This document shows, in pieces, positions 26,554 through 35,426 of a stretch of DNA of 64,000 nucleotides. The position numbers were made by a program, and so were the translations under genes. This DNA is from Dyella psychrodurans (GTDB lineage: Bacteria; Pseudomonadota; Gammaproteobacteria; Xanthomonadales; Rhodanobacteraceae). The notes under the pieces were generated by a model. The model worked only from the letters and a program-made list of their open reading frames with translations. It searched no databases and was not told where the DNA came from. The stretch is taken from contig NZ_QRBF01000001.1 of NCBI RefSeq assembly GCF_003363265.1, positions 186,001 through 250,000 of the forward strand, given 5' to 3'. Each line of letters opens with the position of its first letter. Position 1 is the stretch's first letter.

Positions 26554-27276
26554 ATGTCCCGTCGCACATCCCCGTACATCGACGCTCTGTCCCAGCACCC
26601 AACACGCCGCCACCAGCGCGTCCGGGACTTGATTGCGCGCGGGGTCGACGTCAACGATCCGGGCGCCTACCACATACCGCCGCTGACCTACGCGGCGGCG
26701 GTTTCGGGCGTCGACGACGACCAGGTCATGGAGATGCTCATCGCCGCCGGCGCGGACGTGTGCGCGGACTCAGGCGACGAGGGGACCGCGCTCACCACCG
26801 CCGCGGCCAATGGGAATTTCAAGCAGGTCGCTGTGTTGCTGCGCCACGGCGCCGACCAACGGGACCGCGCGCTGCAAGCGACGGTGTTCGGAGACCACGA
26901 GCCTCACGGTGCGGCCCAAGTGGTGATGTTGCTGCTTGATGCGGGCGCCGGCCTCGACACGCGGACCAGCGGTTGGACCCCGCTGATGTGGGCGGTTCAC
27001 AGCGGGTATCCCAACTGCGTCCGCGTGCTGATCGACCGCGGCGCGGATGTGCGGGCGGTCGACGGGGAGGGCAAGTCGGTGCGCGCCATTGCCCAGCGCT
27101 GCCGCACAGACGACGCGCGGCAGGACGTGTTGGCCCTTGTGCTGCCGGCGATCGCGGCGGCGGACCGTCAGGATTTGCAAGCCGCGGCGGATGGGGATCC
27201 GACATCCCAACCAACGAGCCTCACTGCCGTTGCCGGACCAATCACGACCACCGCAGCGCCACGACGGCGCATGTGA
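26554..27276 (+). CDS. Ankyrin-repeat protein with RRRM tail
   Basis: A 240-residue ankyrin protein starting MSRRTSPYIDALSQHP. Units include [60 protein letters not shown] and VLIDRGADVRAVDGEGKS. The C-terminus TTAAPRRRM carries the shared basic tail. There is no signal peptide. Transcription is expected from the cassette 33 bp upstream. The next reading frame continues directly in the same frame after its stop. Confidence 0.88.
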   Translation: MSRRTSPYIDALSQHPTRRHQRVRDLIARGVDVNDPGAYHIPPLTYAAAVSGVDDDQVMEMLIAAGADVCADSGDEGTALTTAAANGNFKQVAVLLRHGADQRDRALQATVFGDHEPHGAAQVVMLLLDAGAGLDTRTSGWTPLMWAVHSGYPNCVRVLIDRGADVRAVDGEGKSVRAIAQRCRTDDARQDVLALVLPAIAAADRQDLQAAADGDPTSQPTSLTAVAGPITTTAAPRRRM

Positions 27277-27286
27277 GCAACCTGCC

Positions 27287-28203
27287 ATGACGCGCTCCCC
27301 CAGATCGCCGAACGCAACGCTCAAATCATCGCCCGCTACCGTGACGGCGCCACGTACCGGGAGATCGCAAAAGAATTTCACATAACCATGGGATTGGTGT
27401 GTCGCATCATCTCCAAGGCGGGTGTGGCCGAAGGCCGCAAGCGGATTGGGGATCCTGCAGCCGCTGCGCGCAACGCCCAAATCGTCGCCCGCTACCGTGA
27501 CGGCGCCACCTACAAGGACATCGCCGCGGAGTTCCAACGTCCGATCGGCTCGGTGCGCGGAGTCATCACAACGGCTGGCGCGGTCCAGGAGCGGGCCAGA
27601 AGTCGGCAACCCGATCCCAAGATCGCAACGCGCAACGCCCAAATCGACGCGCGCTACCTCGAAGGGGAAACGATGCAGAGCATCGCGGCCGGATTTCGCC
27701 CGCGGTACTGGGTGGTCAACGCGATCATCACAAAGGCTGGTGTGGCACGCCCCAAAGGTCCACGTCCCGACTCGGCGATCGCCGCGCGCAACGCCCAAAT
27801 CGTCGCGCGCTACCAGGCCGGCGCTTCGTACAAGGACATTGCGGAAGCGTTCCACCTGCCTTTCGGCACGGTCAGCGCCATCATCTCGTCGGCCGGCGCG
27901 GTCCAAGGGCGTCGTCGAGGGCCTCGGACCACCAGCGCTGCACGTAGCGTCCCACATCCCGGGCGCCGGTCCGCTCCCCAGACGAAGCGCGCAACCAGCA
28001 CGCCCATTATGGATCGCTATCTGGCCGGCGAGACGTGCGACTCCATCGCCGCAGATGTTGGGATCTCCAGTTTGGGCGTCCACCAAGTTTTGATGGGTTT
28101 GTCGCCGGAACCCGACAATCATCTCAAAGGCGGGCGTCTCACGCACGTACGGTCCACGTCCCGATCCAGCCATCGTGAAACGCAACGTCGTTGGAGCGCG
28201 TGA
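27287..28203 (+). CDS. Tandem 52-residue HTH repeats, with a possible frameshift at the start
   Basis: Five HTH units repeat at a period near 52 residues, each of the form RNAQI-ARY--G-TYKDIA then a short loop, V--II--AGAVQ. The first four are similar enough to be recent duplications; the fifth is divergent. The reading frame of the repeats is open from the stop of the ankyrin gene, but the only ATG before the first unit (27287) is in another frame; one base lost from the C5 tract at 27297-27301 would explain this. Otherwise translation starts at the ATG at 27388, inside the first unit. DNA binding along an extended site is the likely role. Confidence 0.7.
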
Positions 28204-28212
28204 CCGATGCCC

Positions 28213-28302
28213 CACACCCGGGCCCAACTGCTCACATTGCGGCGCGCCTAACATCCTTCGGATCCGCCGCGCTCTTGCGGATCGGATGCGGTTCGCTAGC
28301 GT
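28213..28302 (+). promoter_or_regulatory. Shared promoter cassette upstream of the 28324 gene
   Basis: CACAC block (28213), then TTGCGG (28275-28280), 16 bp, TAGCGT (28297-28302). An ATCCGC...GCGGAT inverted repeat overlaps the -35. A GGAG Shine-Dalgarno and ATG follow within 22 bp. Confidence 0.6.
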
Positions 28303-28323
28303 GAATATCCCCAGGAGACCGTC

Positions 28324-28527
28324 ATGCCCCAGATCATCATGACTTTTTCGCAAACGGCGATTTACGACGAACAGGGCGCCGACGCGCGCGACATGCTCGA
28401 CCGCCTGACCGAACGCGCCCAGACGCTGGCCAACCGACTGGACCGCAGCGTGGAGATCGTCACGAACGACGGCCTGGTGGCCGAGACGTGCCATCCGGAA
28501 TCCGCGGTCGCCCCGTCGCGCTGCTGA
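28324..28527 (+). CDS. Small hypothetical protein
   Basis: A 67-residue protein beginning MPQIIMTFSQTAIYDEQ with a helical middle (DMLDRLTERAQTLANRL). GGAG lies six bases before the ATG and a cassette promoter is just upstream, so expression is well supported. Family not recognised. Confidence 0.65.
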   Translation: MPQIIMTFSQTAIYDEQGADARDMLDRLTERAQTLANRLDRSVEIVTNDGLVAETCHPESAVAPSRC

Positions 28528-28559
28528 TTCATCGCCCGCAACCACACAGGAACCACACC

Positions 28560-29174
28560 ATGATTCTCGTTTATCTGACCGCCGACGATCCAACGTCCAA
28601 CCACCTGACCTACAACATCGCTGTCGCGCCCGCGTTCCCGCTCGTTCCCGCCGACAACAATGGCGTGGCGTTGACGAACTACTCCGAGTACGAACACTAC
28701 GTTCTTCAGCGTCTGGATCGCGGTCGCTCCCGTCAGCAGATCCTCACCGATCTCGGGCTTTGGAACGGGCCGGCGGTGCAGCGCATACAGCGCGACGTGC
28801 GCGAGCGCGGATTCCAACGCCGCATCCGGCTCCAGCAGGTCGTCATGCAAGACGAAATGGACGCCATTCGGCAAGGGCGCCAGCGGGCGGCGGAGATCAT
28901 GCGGTCTGGTGCGTATGTCGATGATGTCCTCGCGGATCTCCTCCAGGAAGGAGTCCTGGTGGCGCCTGCGCCGGAACGCGTCGCGTACGACGTCGTGGTT
29001 GATCGCGCCAACGCCCTGCGGTTTCGGACGGCCCGATCGGCGAACCTGCCCCGGCCGGTACGACGCCCGCGAGGGACCACCCTGGTCGCGGAGAAGGGCG
29101 GTGCGGAAGGGGCCCAGGTCGTTGCGATCATGCGCTCCTTCAAACCCACCGGCACCAAGCACCCTGCGCTCTAA
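28560..29174 (+). CDS. HTH-containing hypothetical protein
   Basis: A 204-residue protein. Residues about 42-80 (VLQRLDRGRSRQQILTDLG, then a turn and VQRIQRDVRERGF) form one HTH like those in the tandem-HTH proteins, and a second possible unit follows near 105-125 (AAEIMRSGAYVDDVLADLL). The C-terminus is basic. CAGG lies before the ATG. It follows the small 28324 gene by 32 bp and is probably on the same transcript. Confidence 0.6.
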   Translation: MILVYLTADDPTSNHLTYNIAVAPAFPLVPADNNGVALTNYSEYEHYVLQRLDRGRSRQQILTDLGLWNGPAVQRIQRDVRERGFQRRIRLQQVVMQDEMDAIRQGRQRAAEIMRSGAYVDDVLADLLQEGVLVAPAPERVAYDVVVDRANALRFRTARSANLPRPVRRPRGTTLVAEKGGAEGAQVVAIMRSFKPTGTKHPAL

Positions 29175-29260
29175 CAACCCGCTTTCCCACACGCGGCTCC
29201 TAGCGCTTCCCAAACCGACCGTTCCTAGGTATGTGTGTCCTGACACCCAGGACACGCCCA

Positions 29261-29842
29261 ATGGATCAACCCGAGCCCCTGACCACCACCTTCTGGCGCG
29301 CCGTCCAACAGGGCCGGTCCCGCGCGGTGCGCGCCTTGGCCGAGGAGCACCCACACCTGGTGCACTGGTTCAACGTCGACCGCACCGCGCTGATGGAAGC
29401 CACCAGCCGCGGGCACAACTCGGTCGTGGAGGACCTGATCGCGCTGGGCGCGGACGTCGACGCCCATACGCCGCGGGATTGGACGGCGCTGCACCTGGGC
29501 GCCTTCGTCGGCGCGGTGATGCCCATCCGGATCCTGCTGGACGCCGGCGCCGACGCGCGGCGCACGAACGACGACGGGCACACCCCGCTGATCGTGGCGG
29601 TGCGGGCGGGGCAGGAGAAGGTGGTTCAAACGCTGATCCAGCGCGGAGTCGACGTGCACGAGGCCGACGGCTGGGGCTCACCTCTGCACCACGCGATCGC
29701 CAAGCGCCAGCGGGCCATCGCCCAGCGCTTGATCAACGCGGGCGCCGATCGGGACGCGCGCGACGCCCTTCACCGCACCGCGCGCGACCGTGCGCGCGAT
29801 GTGGGCTGGTCCTTCGATTACGACCAGCACATGACCCTGTGA
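29261..29842 (+). CDS. Ankyrin-repeat protein
   Basis: A 193-residue protein starting MDQPEPLTTTFWRAVQQG. It has five well-formed ankyrin units such as RTALMEATSRGHNSVVEDLI, DWTALHLGAFVGAVMPIRIL, GHTPLIVAVRAGQEKVVQTL and GSPLHHAIAKRQRAIAQRLI. It has neither a signal peptide nor the RRxM tail. First of three consecutive ankyrin genes. Confidence 0.88.
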   Translation: MDQPEPLTTTFWRAVQQGRSRAVRALAEEHPHLVHWFNVDRTALMEATSRGHNSVVEDLIALGADVDAHTPRDWTALHLGAFVGAVMPIRILLDAGADARRTNDDGHTPLIVAVRAGQEKVVQTLIQRGVDVHEADGWGSPLHHAIAKRQRAIAQRLINAGADRDARDALHRTARDRARDVGWSFDYDQHMTL

Positions 29843-29903
29843 GTTGAACCTTATCCCCGATCCCACAGCGCCCTCGGCGCCCGATGTGTCCCCCTGGAGA
29901 CCG

Positions 29904-30914
29904 ATGATGCCCACCACCCCGCAACCCTCCCTGGCCTTTGGCGCGTTCGAGTGGGCCATCCACCACGCCGATGGGGATCTGGTCACTCACCTGCTGGCGT
30001 GGTCGGAGGCCAAAAGCGCGCTCTCGGAGCAATGCGAGAATCTCACGCTGCTGCACATGGCCGCGCTTGAGGGCAACCGCGCGGTGATTCGCGCGCTGGT
30101 CTCCGGCGGGGCGCATGTGAACGAGCGCAACAGCGTCGGCGACACGCCGCTGCATGCGGCCGCTCGGGCCGGCGCAACCACCGCGGTGGACACGCTCCTC
30201 TCCCTCGGAGCCAACCGGAACGTCGCCAACCACCAGGGCGAACGGCCGTGGGATGTGGCCCAGCACGCCGCCACCAAAGCGGCGCTCGCGCCCACCCACC
30301 AGGCGGATGAGTGGGGCGCCACGTTGATCGAGGCGGCGCTGGCCGGACGCGAGGCGGTGGTGCGCCAGATTCTCAGCCGCGCCGACGCGCACAATCTCGT
30401 GGACATGGTGGATCCGGACGGCACCACCGCGCTGATGGCCGCCGCCTCGCGTGGGCACGTGCCGGTGCTGCGCCAACTGATCGCCAGCGGCGCGGCGTTG
30501 AACACCCAAACACCGGAGACGATGATCACCGCGCTGCACGCCGCCGTGGCCAACAACCACCCGTTCGCAACGCGCGAACTCCTGGCGCGCGGCGCCAACC
30601 AACACTTGCACGACGCCGACGGGCACACGCCGCTGATCAGCGCGGTGGTGGCCGGCAACGACATGCTCGTCCGCGCCATTTTGGAGATGAGCACCGGTGC
30701 GATCGACCAGCCCGACAGCACCGAGCGCGGCTACCGCCCGCTGCACCACGCGCTGGAGCGCAACCCCTTGGGGCCCATCGTCGATCTCCTTCTTCAGTTC
30801 GGCGCGGACACCCAGGCGACCAGCGAGCAGGGCGTCACCCCCGAGCAGATCGCCAAAGAGAACGGCGCGCGGCTGATCAAGCGCATGGCCCGCGACCAGG
30901 GCCTGGAGATGTGA
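29904..30914 (+). CDS. Ankyrin-repeat protein
   Basis: A 336-residue ankyrin protein. The ATG at 29904 has GGAG four bases upstream (a second ATG follows immediately and gives a better spacing of seven). Eight or more units are visible, for example [60 protein letters not shown] and GHTPLISAVVAGNDMLVRAI. It ends DQGLEM rather than RRxM. The stop is only four bases before the next ATG, implying coupling. Confidence 0.9.
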   Translation: MMPTTPQPSLAFGAFEWAIHHADGDLVTHLLAWSEAKSALSEQCENLTLLHMAALEGNRAVIRALVSGGAHVNERNSVGDTPLHAAARAGATTAVDTLLSLGANRNVANHQGERPWDVAQHAATKAALAPTHQADEWGATLIEAALAGREAVVRQILSRADAHNLVDMVDPDGTTALMAAASRGHVPVLRQLIASGAALNTQTPETMITALHAAVANNHPFATRELLARGANQHLHDADGHTPLISAVVAGNDMLVRAILEMSTGAIDQPDSTERGYRPLHHALERNPLGPIVDLLLQFGADTQATSEQGVTPEQIAKENGARLIKRMARDQGLEM

Positions 30915-30918
30915 GCCC

Positions 30919-31455
30919 ATGACGGTGAGCGATATGGCCGCCCGCAACGATGTCAGCCGCGTCGCGGACGCGATCGCCGCCGGCTCGCCTCTGGACCAAT
31001 GGGATCCCCACACGGGCTTGGCGCCCCTGCACGCCGCCGCGCTCAGCAACGCGCTCCCCACGCTGGAGGCGTTGCTTGCCGCGGGCGTCCGGCGTGACGC
31101 CCCGGCCTGGGACGGGCGCACGGCGATGCACCTCGCCGCCTCGCCGGAGATCGCCCGCGCGTTGGTGCGCGGCCTGCGCCCCGAACGGGTGCAGCAGATC
31201 GTCAACGCTCGCGACGCCGAACAGCGCACGCCCTTGCACCTGGTCGCGCTGGCCGGAGCAGGAAACAGGAACGGCGGATGGGTGAAACAACAGCGCGATG
31301 CGTTGTTGGCGCTGGGTGCCGATCCCTCGCTCCAGGATCGGGACGGCCTCACGCCGGCCGCGTTAGGCCGGTCCCTGGGCAACTGGGAAATGGCGTGCGT
31401 GGAGGCGGTGGCGCAGGGCCGGGCGCAGGAGAAGGGGGTGGGGCAAGAGCGGTGA
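30919..31455 (+). CDS. Ankyrin-repeat protein
   Basis: A 178-residue protein with about four ankyrin units: LAPLHAAALSNALPTLEALL, GRTAMHLAASPEIARALVRG, QRTPLHLVALAGAGNRN and LLALGADPSLQDRDGLTPAA. It follows the preceding ankyrin gene by four bases and probably shares its mRNA. It ends VGQER. Cytoplasmic by sequence. Confidence 0.85.
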   Translation: MTVSDMAARNDVSRVADAIAAGSPLDQWDPHTGLAPLHAAALSNALPTLEALLAAGVRRDAPAWDGRTAMHLAASPEIARALVRGLRPERVQQIVNARDAEQRTPLHLVALAGAGNRNGGWVKQQRDALLALGADPSLQDRDGLTPAALGRSLGNWEMACVEAVAQGRAQEKGVGQER

Positions 31456-31483
31456 GTGTGGACCGGTTGGCCACACGGGAGTC

Positions 31484-31711
31484 TTAGGGCGCGGAGTGCG
31501 CTCGGTCCTTGGTTATCCCCCTTCGGACTGATCTGACGAGCCGTTGACGATCGCCGCCGTGGCATCCAGCCAACGCTTGCCACAACGCGTCGCCAACGTC
31601 CTGCCAGGCGGCGGCGATCTGCGCCTCGGGCGCCGCCTCTTGCAGCACACGCTCACGTTGTTGCCGGCGCGTCACATGCGGCATCAGGTCGAACATGGGC
31701 CTGAAGTTCAT
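31484..31711 (-). CDS. Small hypothetical protein, last gene of a minus-strand unit
   Basis: A 75-residue basic protein starting MNFRPMFDLMPHVTRRQQ. A strong Shine-Dalgarno (GGAGGAAGG) lies inside the last codons of the upstream gene, whose stop is four bases before this ATG. Helical, no domain recognised. Confidence 0.6.
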   Translation of the reverse strand: MNFRPMFDLMPHVTRRQQRERVLQEAAPEAQIAAAWQDVGDALWQALAGCHGGDRQRLVRSVRRGITKDRAHSAP

Positions 31712-31715
31712 AAGA

Positions 31716-32558
31716 TCACCTTCCTCCCATGACTCGGGGCGAGGAGAGCGGGGTCGTGGGCCAAACCGTGAGCGCTACGGCCACTCCTGCTCCAACCAAC
31801 ATGATGAGATGGTTGGTGTTGGTGGAAACCTCGAGCGCCATGGCAGCGGCCCAGCCGATGCAAGCACCTCCCGTCAATGCATTAAAAACTTTTCGTGCGG
31901 TCACGGGCGTGTCCTCTGTGGGGGGTGGTTCCACCACTTTGGCAGCCCTACCAGAACCGCCATGGGCACCATCTATACAGCCATCCGCCGCCCCACCGTT
32001 GTGGTCGTCACGGCGCCATTCGTCCATCAAGGCATTGAGCGCCACCATGGATTCCGTCTTACGTTGAGGCGCCGGAGGCATGGGGAGCATTCCAAACATA
32101 TTCACCCAGCCCAACGCCTTGTCGCGTTCCGACAGCACTGGGAGCGGCTCGGGTGATGGGGAAGGATGGGGATCGGATGGCGCGACACGCGGCGCCGACC
32201 GTTCCAACATCAATCGATTTTTGGACGGGCACCACGGCGCATGAATCAGTGAGACCGTGGCGCCCACCGCCACACCGTAGTCGCCCAACCATTCGCCGCC
32301 GCGGCGGCGGTATCCCCCGTCCTCGTGGCGCAGCAAGATTTGACGGGGCAGGAAGGTCACCGATGTTCCATCGTTGAGTGCAACGACCACAATCATTCCG
32401 GACAGTACTGCCTCCACCGTGCCGGAGACGGTTGGGGCGCCGCGCACCACAGCGAAGTCGTATCTCTCGAAGAGGTCTGCGTCCCCATTCAACCACACGC
32501 AGGCATTCTCCTCCGATGGTTGGGATGGATGGAACCGATGGATGGTGGCGTTACTCAC
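31716..32558 (-). CDS. Membrane-anchored protein with C-terminal hydrophobic helices
   Basis: A 280-residue protein with a GTG start overlapping the previous stop. The N-terminal third is a small beta domain (GTVEAVLSGMIVVVALNDGT, then TVSLIHAPWCPSKNR). A Pro/Ser-rich linker follows, and two hydrophobic helices lie near the C-terminus (GGACIGWAAAMALEV and HLIMLVGAGVAVALTVW), so the soluble part is probably held to the inner membrane. Family not recognised. Part of a five-gene minus-strand unit, 33445 to 31484. Confidence 0.6.
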   Translation of the reverse strand: MSNATIHRFHPSQPSEENACVWLNGDADLFERYDFAVVRGAPTVSGTVEAVLSGMIVVVALNDGTSVTFLPRQILLRHEDGGYRRRGGEWLGDYGVAVGATVSLIHAPWCPSKNRLMLERSAPRVAPSDPHPSPSPEPLPVLSERDKALGWVNMFGMLPMPPAPQRKTESMVALNALMDEWRRDDHNGGAADGCIDGAHGGSGRAAKVVEPPPTEDTPVTARKVFNALTGGACIGWAAAMALEVSTNTNHLIMLVGAGVAVALTVWPTTPLSSPRVMGGR

Positions 32559-32850
32559 AAGGCACTCCTTCGTCGTTAATCACGACGATCCTCAGTTCAC
32601 TCAGCGGGCGGGTGCCTGCCCGCCTCTTTGCAACCGCTCGGGCGTACGCTCGGGCCTGACGTCGAAACGCCGGATTCAACCACGGGTTGTCAGCGCAGCG
32701 TTGGGCGGTTGAGGCGGCTGTCGCCAGGCTCGCCAGCGTTGTGTCGTCGATCATCGGGGCGCCGAACCGCGCGCCTCCGCTCAGGTCGTTCATGATCACG
32801 GACGCGGCCGATTCCTTTTCGGGTTGATGGGATAACTGTGGTGTGCTCAT
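32551..32850 (-). CDS. Small hypothetical protein
   Basis: A 99-residue protein starting MSTPQLSHQPEKESAAS; helical with a basic middle (RRQARAYARAVAKRRAG). Its stop overlaps the next GTG by eight bases. No domain recognised. Confidence 0.55.
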   Translation of the reverse strand: MSTPQLSHQPEKESAASVIMNDLSGGARFGAPMIDDTTLASLATAASTAQRCADNPWLNPAFRRQARAYARAVAKRRAGTRPLSELRIVVINDEGVPCE

Positions 32851-32894
32851 AGCGCTCGATGCTCCGGTGGTGCGGTTGGCGGCAGTGCAGGCGC

Positions 32895-33056
32895 TCACCA
32901 CTCGACGATTTCCGCTCCGATCTCAGGTTGGTTCCCGTACAAAAGCGGGTGCTGGTCCTCGATCGTGCACGCGGCCACTAGGGCGGCGTGCAACTCATCG
33001 ATGCCACCCTCGTCCAACGGATCGGCGGGCGGTGTTGACAGCGTGTCTGTGCTCAT
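32895..33056 (-). CDS. Small acidic hypothetical protein
   Basis: A 53-residue acidic protein (MSTDTLSTPPADPLDEGG onwards). Its ATG overlaps the stop of the upstream membrane gene (ATGA), which is the main evidence that it is real; GGAG lies ten bases before. Confidence 0.5.
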   Translation of the reverse strand: MSTDTLSTPPADPLDEGGIDELHAALVAACTIEDQHPLLYGNQPEIGAEIVEW

Positions 33057-33445
33057 GGGTGCGTTGCTCCCGTGACGCGGTCCTCTTGCGACGCGACGAC
33101 GGCGGGCGGATCCAAAATCCACCAAGCCACCCCGACCAGCACTCCCATCAGCAACGACGAGGGTAGAAATGGAACGCGAATGGCGACCAGGCCCGCATGA
33201 ACGATTTCAATGACAAGCGCTGGGCCGAGCGACCGAAGCACCAGAGAAGGAATGTAAACCCTCCAGCCGACACGCTTCGCACGGTCCCACCACCCGATCA
33301 GGAGCGGCGTGGCGAACACGACCGCTGTGCCCAGTGTCACGGCCGTGGAGTACAAGGCAGCAGGGAAGGCAACGTACACCGTGTACCGCCAACACAAGGC
33401 CACCACCGTGGCAACAACGGTGCCAATCAAGGTTCCAACTTTCAT
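33053..33445 (-). CDS. Integral membrane protein
   Basis: A 130-residue protein with three or four hydrophobic segments: about residues 3-18 (VGTLIGTVVATVVALC), 22-50, 65-90 and 92-112 (LLMGVLVGVAWWIL). First gene of the minus-strand unit. Family not recognised; small polytopic proteins in such a position are often entry-exclusion or immunity factors, but nothing here proves it. Confidence 0.65.
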   Translation of the reverse strand: MKVGTLIGTVVATVVALCWRYTVYVAFPAALYSTAVTLGTAVVFATPLLIGWWDRAKRVGWRVYIPSLVLRSLGPALVIEIVHAGLVAIRVPFLPSSLLMGVLVGVAWWILDPPAVVASQEDRVTGATHP

Positions 33446-33616
33446 TGCGGTTCTCCATCCCTATCGGCTTGGGGTCCTTCCAACCTAGGCGCGCCCCTTC
33501 GCGCCGCAAGCCCCGCATCAGCCGAACTGCGACCGTCCTAACACACCCGGGCCTAAGGGATTGGAGGGCGCTGGATCGCGCGGCGACGTTGCCGTCGCAC
33601 CGTCTGCCGTGTCTGC

Positions 33617-33646
33617 GATTTTTGACATTCCAGACTGTCAAAAATC
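33617..33646. terminator. AT-rich perfect hairpin
   Basis: Arms GATTTTTGACA and TGTCAAAAATC (11 bp) with an 8-base loop, placed between two minus-strand genes. It can end minus-strand transcription from the 33657 gene; it could also be an operator. Confidence 0.5.
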
Positions 33647-33656
33647 CCGACAGACG

Positions 33657-34124
33657 CTAGTCCTCTTGGGCGAGGGCCACCGGGCAGTGATCGGCGTGGA
33701 CGATCGGTTGCTTCGATGCCCACGGCACCCACGCGCCGCACAGCCGACAGCGCTCTTTGTCTTTTTCTAAGAATCCGCCCATCACCCACTCGGTGGTCTG
33801 CTCGATGGGCACCAGGACGTGCCCACTGCGACCGTCCGGAACATCGCGCGCGAACGCCTCCCGCACGCGGATCCAATCCTCTTCCGAACCGCCGCGCCGC
33901 AGCCACGGGCCGATGTCCAGCCCCGCGACCACCAAAAGGGCCCGGCGCACCAGATCGGGATCGTCGGGGAACACAGACTGGCGGCGCAGCGTGGCGGCCT
34001 CGCGTTCGGCGGCCTCCGCCCGCTGGGTCAACGCGGCGGTCTGCTGCTCCAGATCCGCGGCCCGCTGCCGGGCGGTGTCGAGCAGCGCCTGCTGCACCAG
34101 GGAATCGAGGTCGTTGGCGTCCAT
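33657..34124 (-). CDS. Coiled-coil and zinc-finger protein
   Basis: A 155-residue protein. Residues about 8-55 form a coiled coil (RQRAADLEQQTAALTQRAEA), and the C-terminus has a Cys4/His-type knuckle, CRLCGAWVPW ... HADHC. The start at 34124 (MDANDLDSLV) follows the coding onset. Family not recognised; the finger could bind nucleic acid or a protein partner. Confidence 0.6.
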   Translation of the reverse strand: MDANDLDSLVQQALLDTARQRAADLEQQTAALTQRAEAAEREAATLRRQSVFPDDPDLVRRALLVVAGLDIGPWLRRGGSEEDWIRVREAFARDVPDGRSGHVLVPIEQTTEWVMGGFLEKDKERCRLCGAWVPWASKQPIVHADHCPVALAQED

Positions 34125-34378
34125 GGAAGCGGCCCGTCGAAGGATGCGGGCAGGGTAGCACCGGCGCCTAAGGGAGAGCGGGGGTAAGGAAAAACGGCGA
34201 CCGGGACCGTCGCCCACAACCGATCGATGCGGCCTGAGATCCCCCAAATGCCCTGAAGTGGGGCAAGCCGTTTGTGCAGGCCCTTAGGTCCCTGTGTGGG
34301 GTAGGGGAGTGTACCGAACCACCCCGGAAACCAGTCGAACGACCACGAGGCTCGTGCCACCACAACGGAGGCACGATC

Positions 34379-35206
34379 ATGACCACGACCCAGCGCCAAA
34401 CCGGCTCCCAGACCGTCCGGCCCACCCGTGTCGTCCCCACCGCGCAGCAGCGGCGCCTGGCGCGCCTCCCGGCGCATGCGGTGCCCCACGTCCGCAGGCA
34501 GCGCCGCACCACGCCGCATGAACGCGCTCCGAGCCCCAGCGATCGCGCCGCCGCGGCCGCCGTCGCCGCCGGCTACGCGATCGATGCCCGGCAAAAGGCG
34601 GACGGCCTCGCGCTGCTTCAGGCGCTGCCGACGGACAGTGCGCCGTTGGTGTTCTTCGATCCGCAGTACCGCTCGGTGCTCGACCACCTCTCCCTGGGCA
34701 ATGAGGACGCGCGCAACCCGAGGAGGGCGGCGCTGCCGTCGCTCACCGACGACCAGATCCGCGCGTTCGTCTCGGAGATCGAACGCGTGCTCACCCCCTC
34801 GGGCCACCTGATGCTGTGGGTGGACAAGTTCCTCCTCTGCACCGGTGTCCCGCGCCTCACCGAACACACCGACCTCCGCTGCGTCGATATGGTGACGTGG
34901 AACAAGATGCGTATGGGCATGGGCCACCGCACCCGCCGTCACACCGAGCACCTCGTTGTCTTCCAAAAGACGCCGGTGCGCGCCAAGGGTGTATGGACCA
35001 ACCACAGCATCCCCGATGTGTGGCACGAGCAGGTGGAGCGCGGCGGGCACACCCACAGCAAGCCCATCCGTCTGCAGCAGGCGCTGATCCAGGCCACCAC
35101 GCGCATGGGCGATCTCGTCGTCGATCCGTGCGCCGGCGGCTTCTCCGTCCTGGAGGCGGCGGAGGGCACGGGCCGCAGGTTCCTCGGTGCAGATCTCAAT
35201 GGGTAG
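34379..35206 (+). CDS. Solitary DNA methyltransferase (N6-A/N4-C type)
   Basis: A 275-residue amino-methyltransferase with circularly permuted motif order: catalytic motif IV DPQY at 94-97 and the SAM-binding motif I DPCAGGFSV near residue 249, the beta-class order. The Arg-rich first 55 residues may bind DNA. GGAGG lies nine bases before the ATG. No restriction enzyme is adjacent, so it may protect the element or act epigenetically. Gln replaces the common Pro in DPPY but is tolerated in this class. Confidence 0.85.
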   Translation: MTTTQRQTGSQTVRPTRVVPTAQQRRLARLPAHAVPHVRRQRRTTPHERAPSPSDRAAAAAVAAGYAIDARQKADGLALLQALPTDSAPLVFFDPQYRSVLDHLSLGNEDARNPRRAALPSLTDDQIRAFVSEIERVLTPSGHLMLWVDKFLLCTGVPRLTEHTDLRCVDMVTWNKMRMGMGHRTRRHTEHLVVFQKTPVRAKGVWTNHSIPDVWHEQVERGGHTHSKPIRLQQALIQATTRMGDLVVDPCAGGFSVLEAAEGTGRRFLGADLNG

Positions 35207-35308
35207 GGCGCGGCGTGGGCGGAAGCGTCCCAGGGCCGACCGGTCCTGTGGCGTTGCCGTGTCGGTGCAAAGATCACAAGCGGATGGGGGTGATCACATC
35301 CAATACAC

Positions 35309-35398
35309 CACACAGAACGCCAAGAGCGCGATGTGTGAGAAGGCTCACCCCATTTGTCGATGCGATCCCCTTGCGGCTGGTCCACCAGCCGGTAGGGT
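35309..35398 (+). promoter_or_regulatory. Shared promoter cassette upstream of the 35427 ankyrin gene
   Basis: Dyad block CACACAG ... GATGTGTG (35309-35339), then TTGCGG (35371-35376), 16 bp, TAGGGT (35393-35398). The spacer holds GGCTGGT-cc-ACCAGCC. The whole module resembles 36310-36399. Confidence 0.72.
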
Positions 35399-35426
35399 GG
35401 ATCTCACCAAATCAGGAGCACAGATC

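Noticed and set aside
27388-28203. The 156-bp periodic repeats as a CRISPR array
   Set aside because: The period encodes a conserved HTH protein repeat, the units vary at synonymous positions, and there are no unique spacers between short identical repeats.
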